In this document: positions 17,072-26,679 of the stretch, piece after piece
Numbering within the stretch: the stretch's first letter is position 1
Layout of the letters: each line of letters starts with the position of its first letter
Assembly (NCBI RefSeq): GCF_009688965.1
Contig: NZ_AP021875.1
Span: 1,302,001-1,366,000, forward strand
Source: Desulfosarcina widdelii
GTDB taxonomy: Bacteria; Desulfobacterota; Desulfobacteria; Desulfobacterales; Desulfosarcinaceae
DNA: 64,000 nt
Reading direction: 5' to 3'
Notes under the pieces: model-generated
Database searches by the model: none
What the model was told of the DNA's origin: nothing
The model's input: only the letters and a program-made list of their open reading frames with translations
Program-made: the position numbers and the translations under genes

Positions 17072-19696
17072 TTATCCTTCCTGAATTAACTCCCGGGCTT
17101 TGTCCAATGCCTTTTCCAGGTGCTGCGGTTGCGTCCCGCCGGCCTGGGCCATATCGGGCCGTCCGCCGCCGCCGCCGCCCACTACTCCGGCAATGGTTTT
17201 GATCATGTTTCCGGCATGGAACCGGTTGACGAGGTCTTTGGTCACCACAACGATCAAAAGTGCCTTGCCGCCGGCTTCGCAGCCCAGAACCACGATCCCG
17301 GATCCGATGCGGTCCTTGAACCGATCGGCCAGTTCGCGAAGGGCAGCCGGTTTTTCCACCGTCACCAGTTGGACAACGGTCTTGACGCCGTTGATCTCAG
17401 CCACTTGTCCACCCTCGTCGGCTTGCATCTCGGCCATCTTGGTTTTGAGCCTTTCGGTCTCTTTTTCCGCCGCTTTCATCGCAGCCTGGATGGATGCGAC
17501 CCGCGTGACCAGGTTGTCGGGCTTGTCTTTGACCATCTGGCTCAACTGCTGCACGATCCGGTTGGTTTGCTGGACGTGAGCCAGGGCGACTTTTCCCGTG
17601 AGGGCTTCGATCCGGCGCACGCCGGAGGCCACGGAAGCTTCGGAAACGATTTTAAACAATCCGATATTGCCGGTCCGGCCGGTGTGGGTCCCCCCGCACA
17701 GTTCCCGGCTGAATGTTTCCAGGTTGATGACCCGCACACGGTCTCCGTACTTTTCCTCGAACAGCGCCGTGGCCCCCGACGCCATGGCCTGATCCATGTC
17801 CATCTCCTCGACGTCGACGGGAACGTTTTGCCGGATGCGGTCATTGACGAACATTTCGATGCGCTCCAGGGCGTCCGGAGCGATCTGTGAAAAATGTGTA
17901 AAATCGAAGCGCAGCCGATCGGCTGAAACCAGGGAGCCAGCCTGCTTGACATGGTCTCCCAATTCGTTGCGCAGGGCCGCATGCAGGATATGCGTGGCGG
18001 TATGGTTCAGGGCCACGGCACCGCGGTGGTCGCCGTCTACGGTCAGCATTACCGTCTGGCCGTTTTCCAGGCGTCCGCTTTGCACCCGGCCCTTGTGGAT
18101 GATGATGCCCGTGGGGTCCTTGATCGTGTCTGTAACCGCCATTTCCATGTCCGGCGCCGTGATGGTTCCGCGGTCACCCACCTGGCCCCCGGCTTCGCCG
18201 TAAAAGGGCGTGGCCGTAGTCACCACTTCGACTTCGCTTCCGGAATCGGCGCCGTCCACCCCGTTGCCGTCCTGGACCAGCAGCACCACCTGGGCTTCGC
18301 AGGTCAGGGTGCCGTAGCCTACGAATTCCGGCTTTTCACCGGCCGCGCTCAACTGGCGGTAGGCATCGGAAATGCCGGAAAAGGCGATTTTGGAACGGGA
18401 CTGCTTGCGTTGATGCTCCATGCGCGCATCGAACCCTTTTGTATCCAAGGTCAGCCCCTCGTCGCGCACCACGTCCCGGACGATGTCCACGGGAAAACCG
18501 AAGGTGTCGTAGAGTTTGAATATCAGATCGCCGGGAACCCGTGTCTCGCCTTTGGCACGGATGTCCGCCAAAGCGTCGTTGAGCACCCGCAGCCCATTGT
18601 CCAAGGTTTCGGAAAACCGTACCTCTTCGTTTTCGATCACGTTGGTAATAAAGGCCGAGGCTTCCTTGAGTTCCGGGTAGGCCGGCGCCATGATGTCGAA
18701 CACCACCCGGGCAGTCTCGTGAAGAAACGGTCGGTTCAGCCCCAGGTTGCGTCCGTAGCGGATGGCCCGTCGCATGATCCGCCGAAGGACATAGCCGCGG
18801 CCTTCGTTAGATGGCAGGACGCCGTCGCCGATGAGAAAGGCGGCGGCCCGGCTGTGATCCGCAATCACTTTCATGGCGACGTCGTCGGTCTCGCTTTCGC
18901 CGTAGGGCTTTTCGGCCAACGCTTCGGCGCGCTGAATAATGGGGTAGATCAGATCGGTTTCGAAATTGGTCTTTGTCCCCTGAATGACCGAGGCCATACG
19001 CTCCAACCCCAGCCCCGTGTCGATGCTCGGTTTAGGCAGCGGTGTCATGACACCGGCCTCGTCCCGGTTGAACTGCATGAAAACCAGATTCCAGATCTCC
19101 AGAAACCGGTCGCAGTCGCAGGCCACATCACAGTCCGGACGGCCGCAACCGTGTTCTTCGCCACGGTCGAGGTGAATCTCGCTGCACGGGCCGCAGGGAC
19201 CGGTGTCGCCCATGGCCCAGAAATTTTCTTCCTCTCCCAGACGGATCATCCTCGATTCGGGAATCCCGATGCGCTTGTGCCACAAATCGTACGCTTCGTC
19301 ATCGTCCAGGTAAACCGATGCCCATAGCTTTTCCGCAGGCAGACCGTACCCGTTGGTCAGAAGATCCCAGGCGAAATCCACCGCCTTTTCCTTGAAATAG
19401 TCACCGAAGGAGAAATTGCCAAGCATTTCGAAAAAGGTGTGGTGGCGGGCCGTGTAGCCGACATTCTCCAGATCGTTATGCTTGCCCCCCGCCCTTACGC
19501 ATTTTTGCGACGTGGTCGCGCGCAGGTAATCCCTTTTCTCTTCTCCCAGAAACGTCCGTTTGAACTGAACCATCCCGGCATTGGTGAAAAGAAGCGTCGG
19601 ATCGTCCTGGGGGATCAACGATGAACTGCGGACCACCCGGTGCCCGTGTTTCTGAAAGAAGTCAAGGTATAGCTGTCGAATTTCGTTACCGGTCAT
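17072..19696 (-). CDS. alaS: Alanyl-tRNA synthetase
   Basis: An 874-residue class II synthetase of usual length. The N-terminal catalytic domain starts with the LYLDFFQKHGHRVV segment and includes the motif-2 region TARHHTFFEMLGNFSFGDYF. The editing domain has HTATHILHAALR and the zinc-binding CGGTHTGRTGNIG. The C-terminal C-Ala domain ends in GGGGGGRPDMAQAGGTQ. It charges tRNA-Ala and clears mischarged Ser and Gly. It lies downstream of recA on the same strand (62-base gap), an order seen in many bacteria where recX is absent or elsewhere. Confidence 0.97.
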   Translation of the reverse strand: MTGNEIRQLYLDFFQKHGHRVVRSSSLIPQDDPTLLFTNAGMVQFKRTFLGEEKRDYLRATTSQKCVRAGGKHNDLENVGYTARHHTFFEMLGNFSFGDYFKEKAVDFAWDLLTNGYGLPAEKLWASVYLDDDEAYDLWHKRIGIPESRMIRLGEEENFWAMGDTGPCGPCSEIHLDRGEEHGCGRPDCDVACDCDRFLEIWNLVFMQFNRDEAGVMTPLPKPSIDTGLGLERMASVIQGTKTNFETDLIYPIIQRAEALAEKPYGESETDDVAMKVIADHSRAAAFLIGDGVLPSNEGRGYVLRRIMRRAIRYGRNLGLNRPFLHETARVVFDIMAPAYPELKEASAFITNVIENEEVRFSETLDNGLRVLNDALADIRAKGETRVPGDLIFKLYDTFGFPVDIVRDVVRDEGLTLDTKGFDARMEHQRKQSRSKIAFSGISDAYRQLSAAGEKPEFVGYGTLTCEAQVVLLVQDGNGVDGADSGSEVEVVTTATPFYGEAGGQVGDRGTITAPDMEMAVTDTIKDPTGIIIHKGRVQSGRLENGQTVMLTVDGDHRGAVALNHTATHILHAALRNELGDHVKQAGSLVSADRLRFDFTHFSQIAPDALERIEMFVNDRIRQNVPVDVEEMDMDQAMASGATALFEEKYGDRVRVINLETFSRELCGGTHTGRTGNIGLFKIVSEASVASGVRRIEALTGKVALAHVQQTNRIVQQLSQMVKDKPDNLVTRVASIQAAMKAAEKETERLKTKMAEMQADEGGQVAEINGVKTVVQLVTVEKPAALRELADRFKDRIGSGIVVLGCEAGGKALLIVVVTKDLVNRFHAGNMIKTIAGVVGGGGGGRPDMAQAGGTQPQHLEKALDKARELIQEG

Positions 19697-19758
19697 AACC
19701 GTCTCCTTAAGGCTGAATTGGGGTACCGGGGCCAGCCTTTGACCCTGCTACCCCATGC

Positions 19759-20802
19759 TTATGGCTTGGCTGATTTTTCTTTTTTCTCTTCTTTCTTCTC
19801 TTCCGGCGGTAAAAGCCCAACCGCCTGACGAACCTTCACCGTCACCTTTTCGAAAAGATCGGGATTCTCGTAGAAAAACTTCTTTACGTTTTCACGTCCC
19901 TGACCGATCCGCTCGCCGTCGTAGGAGTACCAGCTTCCGCTTTTGTCGACGATGCCGTTATCCACCCCGACATCCAGAAGATCGCCGGCCCGGGAGATGC
20001 CTTCCCCGTACATGATGTCGAATTCCGCCTCCTTGAACGGCGGAGCCATCTTGTTCTTGACCACCTTGACCCGGGTGCGGTTGCCCACGACCTCCTGACC
20101 GTCCTTGATCGCGCCGATCCGCCGGATATCCAGACGCACCGAAGAATAGAATTTGAGCGCATTGCCGCCGGTGGTGGTCTCGGGATTGCCGAACATGACG
20201 CCGATCTTCATACGGATCTGGTTGATGAAAATCACCGATGTCATGGTCTTGCCGATTGTGGCGGTCAGTTTCCTCAAGGCCTGGGACATCAATCGGGCCT
20301 GGAGCCCCATATGGGCGTCGCCCATTTCACCCTCGATTTCGGCGCGCGGCACCAGGGCGGCGACGGAATCGATCACCATCACGTCGATCGCGCCGCTGCG
20401 CACCAGCATGTCCGCAATTTCAAGGGCCTGTTCACCGGTATCGGGCTGGGAGACCAGCAGTTCGTCGCAGTTCACCCCCAGCTTGCGGGCGTAGGTAATG
20501 TCCAGGGCGTGCTCGGCATCGATGAAAGCGGCGATGCCGCCCTGTTTCTGGGCCTGGGCCACGGCGTGAAGGGCCAGCGTGGTTTTTCCCGAAGACTCGG
20601 GACCGAATATTTCGATGACACGGCCGCGCGGCAACCCCCCGATACCCAGAGCGCGGTCCAGGGCGATGGCCCCCGTTGGGATCACCGGGATGTTTTCGAT
20701 GGGGCGGGCGCCCAGTTTCATGATGGCGCCTTTGCCGAACTGGCGCTCGATCTGCCCCATGGCGGTATCGACCGCCTTGACTTTATCCATATTTGTGGTC
20801 AT
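19759..20802 (-). CDS. recA: Recombinase RecA
   Basis: 346 residues. RecA forms filaments on single-stranded DNA, promotes strand exchange and triggers LexA cleavage. It contains the Walker A motif GPESSGKTT, the IEIFGPE lead-in, [20 protein letters not shown], loop L2 ([20 protein letters not shown]) and [15 protein letters not shown] chose the ATG at 20802 because GGGAGG lies 6-7 bases upstream; the longer open frame to 21054 runs over the thpR 3' end. The C-terminal tail is Lys/Glu-rich. No LexA-like box was recognised upstream. Confidence 0.97.
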   Translation of the reverse strand: MTTNMDKVKAVDTAMGQIERQFGKGAIMKLGARPIENIPVIPTGAIALDRALGIGGLPRGRVIEIFGPESSGKTTLALHAVAQAQKQGGIAAFIDAEHALDITYARKLGVNCDELLVSQPDTGEQALEIADMLVRSGAIDVMVIDSVAALVPRAEIEGEMGDAHMGLQARLMSQALRKLTATIGKTMTSVIFINQIRMKIGVMFGNPETTTGGNALKFYSSVRLDIRRIGAIKDGQEVVGNRTRVKVVKNKMAPPFKEAEFDIMYGEGISRAGDLLDVGVDNGIVDKSGSWYSYDGERIGQGRENVKKFFYENPDLFEKVTVKVRQAVGLLPPEEKKEEKKEKSAKP

Positions 20803-20881
20803 GCAATCCTCCCATGGTTGGTTGGCATTAATGCAAATTGTTGCTGCACGGTTCGGGCCGACAAAATGGTCACGTATTTGG

Positions 20882-21454
20882 TCAACCGGCAAGATAAGAG
20901 GCATGCAGCCGGGTATACTCGGCTCCACCGGGCTTAAGGACGCTGGCAAACAGGCATATCCGATCCACCCGGAATGCCTCGGACGCATGCTGCGCCCGGG
21001 ATGCATCCAACAGACCGAACCGACCGCCATCCACCCGTTGCCGCGTCCGGGCAAGGGTTAGATGCGGATGAAACCGTCGGCGCTCTTTTTTATGGCCAAG
21101 GGTCTCAAGCTCGGATTCGATGCTGCGCTGGAGCGTTTCCAAACGCCGGGTGTCGCCATCCACACCCACCCACAGCACCCGGAAACTGCGAAGATTCGGA
21201 AAACCGCCCACGCCCCCGGCAATCAATTCAAAGGGTGCGTTGGCCCCGGCCGTTGCGTCCATTCGTTCGGCAACCGGATGGACACTCGCGGCATCGACAT
21301 CGCCTAAAAATTTCAACGTCAGATGGATATTTTCAACGGGCACCCATCGGATGTTCAGCCCCGTTTGGCCGAGCTCGGTCTGTGTACTTTTTAAAAAACG
21401 GGTCACTGCATCCGGAATCGGAACGGCAATAAAAAGGCGCAGCTTATTTTTCAT
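20882..21454 (-). CDS. thpR: RNA 2',3'-cyclic phosphodiesterase (2H family)
   Basis: 190 residues with the two catalytic HxT motifs of the 2H phosphoesterase superfamily: HLTLKFLGD (about 45-53) and HPHLTLART (about 135-143). The start [12 protein letters not shown] is also typical. ThpR (formerly called 2'-5' RNA ligase) hydrolyses 2',3'-cyclic phosphates of RNA ends in the cytosol. It lies upstream of recA and downstream of a DUF39 gene, all on the minus strand. Confidence 0.9.
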   Translation of the reverse strand: MKNKLRLFIAVPIPDAVTRFLKSTQTELGQTGLNIRWVPVENIHLTLKFLGDVDAASVHPVAERMDATAGANAPFELIAGGVGGFPNLRSFRVLWVGVDGDTRRLETLQRSIESELETLGHKKERRRFHPHLTLARTRQRVDGGRFGLLDASRAQHASEAFRVDRICLFASVLKPGGAEYTRLHASYLAG

Positions 21455-21491
21455 CGCGTTTTACCGGGTGCACTGAATCCGTGACGCATCT

Positions 21492-22661
21492 TCATACGGA
21501 TGGGAGGGTGAACTGAGGTTCGCCCAACTCGAAGTTCCCCGCACGGATCCACTTTTTGAGCGTATCGGCGATCTGTCGCGCTTTGACCATGCTGGAAAGG
21601 GGCACCGTGGGAACGCTTTTCCCGTTGACACGAATTTCTCCGCTTTTCAGCTCGGCATAGCTCACCTGTCCCAGGTCGCTGGACCTGCCTTTGGGATAGT
21701 CATTGCCGTAGTCAACGATCTGGGTAAAGATGTCCGCGTCCGACACCGCCGTGAAGCGGGCCATCTCTTCGTCCAGGATCGGGATGGGAACGCCCAGACC
21801 GACGGCCAGCGAGCACCCGTACCCCTGAATGGAAACGCCCACCAGCCAGTCCGGATGCATCTGTTTCATGTCCCCCATCACCCACAACGTACCTGCCGGC
21901 GTCAACGGTGTTCCGTTTGGCGCCCGTTTAACGTCCGGGCGGTGCTGGGTGCCGTGCCAGGTGACATAGCCGATGCCGCCGCCCAGAAAAATGCGGGTTC
22001 CCAGCCCGATGGTGCGATAGTAAGGATCGTTGAACAGCGGGCTCAACTGGCCGGCGGAGCAGTAGTTGGCATTGCCCCCTTTTGGCTTTAAGGCCCCCAT
22101 GTAGGTGTAGACGGTTTTTTTGGTGAGGTTGATGGCGCAGTTGTAATTCTGATATCCGTTTCTGGGATTGCACAAGGTCGCCTGGGGCAGTTTGTCCAGG
22201 GTTATCGTTTTTTCGTATTCACGGCTGGGGTAACAGTCGGTGCCATAGGCCGTGGCCTTCATATGCACTTTTCTGCCGGCCAACAGATCCTGAATGACGT
22301 GGCCGCCTCCGTAGTTGAATTCCCCCGGGTAGACCTTGTTCAACGGATCGTCTTCGCAGGGTTCGGTGGCGCCGAGGTAACAGTCCACCGCAGCGATGCC
22401 GCCGTAGGCCGGCACATTGTTGAACCAGATCTTGGACGCCTTGGTTCCTGGCGCCGAATGGCCGAAGTTGATAAACGCTCCCGACGAGCACATGGGCGCA
22501 AAGGTTCCCGTGGTCACCACGTCGACCTGCTGAGCAGCCCCTGCGGCCCCCTCCCGGTCGACGATATCGATCATCTCCTCGGCCGTAACCACGACCACAT
22601 CGCCGGAGCGGATCTTTTCGTTGATCTGCCGAACCGTTTTCTTAACGCGCTTGCTTGCCAT
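21492..22661 (-). CDS. DUF39 homocysteine-biosynthesis protein
   Basis: 388 residues from the ATG at 22661 (MASKRVKKTVRQ), which has AGGAG about 11 bases upstream; a 27-residue longer frame exists. Conserved blocks include VVTTGTFAPMCSSGAFINFGH, GTDCYPSREYEK, NYNCAIN, GLGTRIFLGGGIGYVTWHGTQH and DWLVGVSIQGYGCSLAVGLG. Several Cys residues are conserved. In methanogens and some sulphate reducers this family takes part in a direct sulphur-transfer route from aspartate semialdehyde to homocysteine. No partner ferredoxin/NIL-domain gene is visible next to it. The M23 peptidase gene ends 18 bases upstream. Confidence 0.85.
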   Translation of the reverse strand: MASKRVKKTVRQINEKIRSGDVVVVTAEEMIDIVDREGAAGAAQQVDVVTTGTFAPMCSSGAFINFGHSAPGTKASKIWFNNVPAYGGIAAVDCYLGATEPCEDDPLNKVYPGEFNYGGGHVIQDLLAGRKVHMKATAYGTDCYPSREYEKTITLDKLPQATLCNPRNGYQNYNCAINLTKKTVYTYMGALKPKGGNANYCSAGQLSPLFNDPYYRTIGLGTRIFLGGGIGYVTWHGTQHRPDVKRAPNGTPLTPAGTLWVMGDMKQMHPDWLVGVSIQGYGCSLAVGLGVPIPILDEEMARFTAVSDADIFTQIVDYGNDYPKGRSSDLGQVSYAELKSGEIRVNGKSVPTVPLSSMVKARQIADTLKKWIRAGNFELGEPQFTLPSV

Positions 22662-22678
22662 ATCGCTGCCTGCTCCTG

Positions 22679-24049
22679 TCAGGGGATTGAGCCGTCGATC
22701 TTGTCGCTGACGTTGTTCTTGATCCAGTTTTTGTCCCACCATTCGACGGGATTGACATAGGTCTGGTGAATCAAGGTACCGTAATGCAGATGGTCCCCAC
22801 CGGCCAGCCCGGTCATGCCCGTTTTCCCGATGATCTCTCCTTTTTCGACGATGCTGCCCTTAACCGCCTGGATCTGGCTCAGGTGCGCGTAAAGGGTGAA
22901 AAGTCCATAGCCATGGTCGAGAATCACGGTATTGCCGTAAATACCCTGATTGCCGGTGAACGCCACTTTTCCGCGATTGGCCGCGGGTACCGGGGCGTGT
23001 TTCGTCGAAGCCAGGTCGATCCCCATGTGCACCTGACGGTCGATCACCTTTCCGCCGTAAAAGTACGTTCGGTGATCGGCGAACCGGGCACGGTTGGCCG
23101 ATCCGGGCAATCGCGAAAAGGCCCCCTCCCATAGAATTTTTTTCTCGGTTTCGGCCGTAACGCCGTAGAAAGCTTCGTTGTCCTGCCGGCGCAGTTCGCG
23201 GTTGACCTTAAGAAAGAGCTCCAGAGGATTTTCCTGGGAAGATTCCGGGAAATGTCCATCGAAATCTGGCATTTTGGCATTAAAAAAGCGGTCGGAGAGA
23301 TTGATGGCGTCTTTTCGGAAAGACCGCGCATTGATGTGATAAACCATTTTGGCGACACCGGAGTTGCCGGCGTAATCCTTGGCGGTGGCGGCAATCTGCG
23401 TATCGCTGCCCTGCTGGTAATTCAAGGCAAAAAAGGCCACGTGGACCGCAGGATCGTCAGAAAGCCCCGCATACCCGGGAAAAAAGGAATCGCCGACCGT
23501 TATGCCGCTGACGGGACACGCTTCGGAAAGTCGGTAAACCGCAACGCCGCTGCCGCCCTGGGCCACATTGTGAGATCGGCTGAGCATCTCGATGGCCGGC
23601 GGTTGGGTGTCGATATGAATCTCTTTTTCCAGGTAAGCCTGGTTCCCCTTGCCCCATTTGCGCAGCGAGTAGTCCCAGACGACCGTCCGGATGACGCCCT
23701 TGCCGTCGGCCAGTCCCAGTGTTTTGGGCGAAACCGTCGCTTTTACCCGCACCGATTTTTCCTTGCCGCCGGCAAAAAAACCGGCCGAGGGAAAGGTGCG
23801 CTGCAGGATCTCGACCTCCCGGCCGTTCACCAAAAGCCCCATCCAGATTCTGCGGATACCGCTGCCGGCGTCTTCCACGGAAACGCCGATGGATTTTGAA
23901 GCACCAATAAATGGGGAATCGAGTTCGATCTCAACGGACGGTGGCTTTCCCTCCATTCGGATGATCGTCAGCCAGACGGCGGGAATGCTGATCAGCAGCA
24001 CAACGATGACCACCAGAATCGGTTTGAATGAACTTGCTTTATTACTCAA
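22679..24049 (-). CDS. Membrane-anchored M23-family peptidase (LytM domain)
   Basis: About 456 residues. One N-terminal membrane anchor (about 10-28, PILVVIVVLLISIPAVWL) is followed by Ig-like regions and a C-terminal LytM/M23 domain with HMGIDLAS (zinc His and Asp) and HLHYG (catalytic and zinc His). The product is a periplasmic endopeptidase, or an amidase activator, acting on peptidoglycan cross-links. I prefer the TTG at 24049 because GGAAGGGA precedes it by about 8 bases; the longest frame starts at another TTG at 24127 and would place odd residues before the anchor. It is divergent from kdsA. Confidence 0.85.
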   Translation of the reverse strand: MSNKASSFKPILVVIVVLLISIPAVWLTIIRMEGKPPSVEIELDSPFIGASKSIGVSVEDAGSGIRRIWMGLLVNGREVEILQRTFPSAGFFAGGKEKSVRVKATVSPKTLGLADGKGVIRTVVWDYSLRKWGKGNQAYLEKEIHIDTQPPAIEMLSRSHNVAQGGSGVAVYRLSEACPVSGITVGDSFFPGYAGLSDDPAVHVAFFALNYQQGSDTQIAATAKDYAGNSGVAKMVYHINARSFRKDAINLSDRFFNAKMPDFDGHFPESSQENPLELFLKVNRELRRQDNEAFYGVTAETEKKILWEGAFSRLPGSANRARFADHRTYFYGGKVIDRQVHMGIDLASTKHAPVPAANRGKVAFTGNQGIYGNTVILDHGYGLFTLYAHLSQIQAVKGSIVEKGEIIGKTGMTGLAGGDHLHYGTLIHQTYVNPVEWWDKNWIKNNVSDKIDGSIP

Positions 24050-24213
24050 CGAAAAAATCCCTTCCGATACGGACTTCCGACCTGTTTTTAAAGCGACTAC
24101 AATACCAGCTCGACCACGGGTAATCAAGGATCATTTTTTCGTTCCTTGACATTTTAACCGCCCGAGGATACATAGGAAAATATGAATTTAATTCCTCCGA
24201 AAGATGATTTTCA

Positions 24214-25002
24214 ATGAAATCGGAAAGTCCCTTTTTCCTGATCAGCGGCCCCTGCGTCATTGAAGATGAGGCGGTCACACTACGTATCGCCGCGCGACTC
24301 AAGGAGCTGACGGACAGCCTTGGCATCCCCTTCACATTCAAGGCATCCTACGACAAGGCCAACCGCACCTCCATCGGCTCGTTCAGGGGGCCGGGCATCG
24401 CAAAAGGCCTTGAACTGCTTGCAAAGGTCAAAGCGGAGCTGGATGTTCCCATCATATCCGACGTCCACCGCATCAGCGATGTTGATGCGGCCGCCGAAGT
24501 TCTCGATGTGATCCAGATACCGGCGTTTCTCTGCCGCCAGACCGACCTTATCCTGGCGGTCGCCCGCACCGGAAAGCCGGTCAACATCAAAAAGGGTCAG
24601 TTTCTGGCCCCCTGGGACATCGTCAACATTGTCGAAAAGATACGATCGGTTTCCAGTGTGACGCCGATGATTACCGAGCGCGGCGTCATGTTCGGCTACA
24701 ACAATCTGGTGGTCGATTTCAGGGGCATTGGCATCATGCAGCAGACGGGTTGCCCGGTGGTTTTCGACGCCACCCACAGCGTGCAGTTGCCCGGGGGCGC
24801 CGGCAACAGTTCGGGCGGTCAGCGGGAATTTGCCCCGGTACTCGCCCGGTCGGCTGTTGCGGCCGGTGCCGACGGTGTGTTTCTGGAGGTCCACGAAAAC
24901 CCGGACGAAGCCCTTTGCGATGGGCCCAACTCCCTTTATCTGGACCAACTGCCCGCCCTTCTCACCCAACTCAAGGCCATTAAAGCTGCCCTGGCCGCCT
25001 GA
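24214..25002 (+). CDS. kdsA: 3-deoxy-8-phosphooctulonate synthase
   Basis: 262 residues. KdsA condenses arabinose-5-phosphate and PEP to KDO-8-phosphate for LPS inner core. It shows the family start LISGPCVIEDEAV, FKASYDKANRTS, FRGPGI, DVHRISDVDAAAEV, QIPAFLCRQTDLI, NIKKGQFLAPWD and FDATHSVQLPGG. Cytosolic. It opens a compact run with kdsC (9-base gap), lptC, lptA and lptB, which together make and export LPS. This confirms a Gram-negative envelope. Confidence 0.96.
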   Translation: MKSESPFFLISGPCVIEDEAVTLRIAARLKELTDSLGIPFTFKASYDKANRTSIGSFRGPGIAKGLELLAKVKAELDVPIISDVHRISDVDAAAEVLDVIQIPAFLCRQTDLILAVARTGKPVNIKKGQFLAPWDIVNIVEKIRSVSSVTPMITERGVMFGYNNLVVDFRGIGIMQQTGCPVVFDATHSVQLPGGAGNSSGGQREFAPVLARSAVAAGADGVFLEVHENPDEALCDGPNSLYLDQLPALLTQLKAIKAALAA

Positions 25003-25011
25003 CATCTTCCC

Positions 25012-25530
25012 ATGACCGACGACCGCCTCAAACAACTTTCGATGGTGCTGCTGGACGTGGACGGGGTGCTGACCACCGGCCAGGTGATCTACGACGATTC
25101 GGGCCGCGAGACCAAAGTGTTCAGCGTGCGTGACGGTCTGGGTATTCGTCTGCTCATGGAGGCGGGCATCCGGGTGGGCATCGTCACCGGACGAAGCTCC
25201 ATGGCGCTGAAGCACCGCTGTGACAATCTGGGCATCGAGCTGCTGAAAGACGGCATTCGCGACAAAGCCGCCGCTCTGGCAAGCATCCTGAAAGAAACCG
25301 GCATTCCAGCGGAAAAAACGGCCTTCGTGGGCGACGATTTGCCGGATCTTCCCATCATGCGACGGGTGGGCGTGCCCATTGCCGTCGGAGACGCCCACGA
25401 GCAGGTCAAGCGACTCGCCGTATGGACAACCCTTGCCAAAGGCGGATGCGGTGCGATACGTGAAGTCAGCGAACGCATATTGAAAGCCAGGGGCGATTGG
25501 GAACCGCTGCTGAAGAAACTTTTCCCATGA
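25012..25530 (+). CDS. kdsC: 3-deoxy-manno-octulosonate-8-phosphatase
   Basis: 172 residues of the HAD superfamily C0 type, without a cap domain. Motif I is LLDVDGVLTTG, with the two Asp residues; motif II lies in GIVTGRSS, motif III is the Lys in LLKDGIRDK, and motif IV is FVGDDLPDLP. It removes phosphate from KDO-8-P, the step after KdsA. The stop overlaps the lptC start in ATGA. Confidence 0.94.
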   Translation: MTDDRLKQLSMVLLDVDGVLTTGQVIYDDSGRETKVFSVRDGLGIRLLMEAGIRVGIVTGRSSMALKHRCDNLGIELLKDGIRDKAAALASILKETGIPAEKTAFVGDDLPDLPIMRRVGVPIAVGDAHEQVKRLAVWTTLAKGGCGAIREVSERILKARGDWEPLLKKLFP

Positions 25531-26096
25531 ACAAATCGAAACTGATACGCCGTCTTCTGCTGGCCACGTCCGCCTTGGCGCTGATCGCAACTATTGGCGT
25601 GTTCATCGGCTACCGCCACCTGACACGCCATCCCGAAGCGCTGGTGGAATTGATCGCCAAAGACGCCGACATGCAGCTGAGCAAAATTCACCAGACGGCG
25701 TCGAAAAACGGAGTTCGGGAGTGGCGCCTGGATGCAGAATCAGCCACGCTCATGGAAAAACAGCAGATCATGGTCCTGGCCAGGCCGGAGGTCGAGTTTT
25801 TCATGGAGGATGGGGACAATCTTCACCTGACCGCCGACCAGGGAACCATCCACACGGGATCCAGCCGGATGGAGGTTTCCGGTCGGGTGTCGGCCAGCAC
25901 CAGCCGCTATCGCTTTCGCACCGAAACGCTCGACTACGACCCGAAAGCAAGAGAACTCCGGGCGAAAACGCCGGTGGCACTTTCCGGCGAGGCATTCACC
26001 CTGCAAGCCAACAGCATGGCCATGAATCTGGAAACGAACATTACCCGGTTCGAGGGCAATGTCGAAGGAACGATCCGTGAAGACCTGCAACTGTAA
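25527..26096 (+). CDS. lptC: LPS export protein LptC
   Basis: 189 residues. A single N-terminal transmembrane helix (about residues 9-26, LLLATSALALIATIGVF) is followed by a periplasmic β-jellyroll with WRLDAESATL, LTADQGTIHTGSSRMEVSG and LETNITRFEGNVEG. LptC receives LPS from the LptBFG transporter and hands it to LptA. The start at 25527 overlaps the kdsC stop by 4 bases; an upstream in-frame ATG at 25497 lies inside kdsC and is less likely. Conservation of LptC is low, so the position in the cluster supports the call. Confidence 0.88.
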   Translation: MNKSKLIRRLLLATSALALIATIGVFIGYRHLTRHPEALVELIAKDADMQLSKIHQTASKNGVREWRLDAESATLMEKQQIMVLARPEVEFFMEDGDNLHLTADQGTIHTGSSRMEVSGRVSASTSRYRFRTETLDYDPKARELRAKTPVALSGEAFTLQANSMAMNLETNITRFEGNVEGTIREDLQL

Positions 26097-26646
26097 AACC
26101 GCTATGGGATGGCTGCTGTTGCTTCTGCTGGCCTGCCTTGGTCCGGGACTGATGACCCCCGGCCGCTGTATGGCCGCTGCGGACAGCCCGGCAGCGGAAA
26201 CGACGAAAAAGGAAGCCAAACGGATCCGGATCACTTCCCAGCGCCTCATCTCGGATCAGTCTGGCAATGTCGCCGAGTTCATCGGCGATGTGCATGCCAT
26301 CCAGGGCGACACCTCGATTCAGGCGGACAGCCTTAAAATTTTCTTTTCGAAAAAGTCCGACGGTGGCGAAGCCTCTGCGGCCCAGTCGCTGGACAAGCTG
26401 GTGGCCACCGGAAATGTGGAAATTAAATTCGACAATAGGCTTGCCGTTGCCCGGCAGGCAGTATATATAACAGCTGAGCGTGTTTTGACGCTGCATGGCC
26501 CCGGGGCCAGCGTAACCAGCGGAGAAAACACCATTACCGGCGAAACCATCACTTTTTACCGGGCAGATGGACGCTTTACCGTAGAGGGCGGGACCAACGG
26601 CCGCGTCAACGCCGTCATCCTCCCCAAGGAATCGGGGCTGGAGTAG
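26077..26646 (+). CDS. lptA: LPS transport periplasmic protein LptA (OstA-like)
   Basis: About 189 residues. A hydrophobic signal peptide (MGWLLLLLLACLGPGL region) ends near AAADS, followed by the OstA/LptA β-jellyroll with ITSQRLISDQSGNVAEFIGD, VHAIQGDTSIQADSLKI, VATGNVEIKF and the GENTITGETITFY segment. It forms the periplasmic bridge for LPS. I chose GTG 26077 because AAGGA precedes it by 7 bases; ATG 26059 (further inside lptC) and ATG 26104 are alternatives. It overlaps the end of lptC by 20 bases. Confidence 0.88.
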   Translation: MKTCNCKTAMGWLLLLLLACLGPGLMTPGRCMAAADSPAAETTKKEAKRIRITSQRLISDQSGNVAEFIGDVHAIQGDTSIQADSLKIFFSKKSDGGEASAAQSLDKLVATGNVEIKFDNRLAVARQAVYITAERVLTLHGPGASVTSGENTITGETITFYRADGRFTVEGGTNGRVNAVILPKESGLE

Positions 26647-26679
26647 CATGCGGATCGCCTGGCCCATGGGAAATAGCTG

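Noticed and set aside
17951..19327. 458-codon plus-strand frame within alaS
   Set aside because: Shadow of alaS; no motifs of its own.
24280..25590. 436-codon minus-strand frame over kdsA-kdsC
   Set aside because: Shadow of two clearly identified genes.
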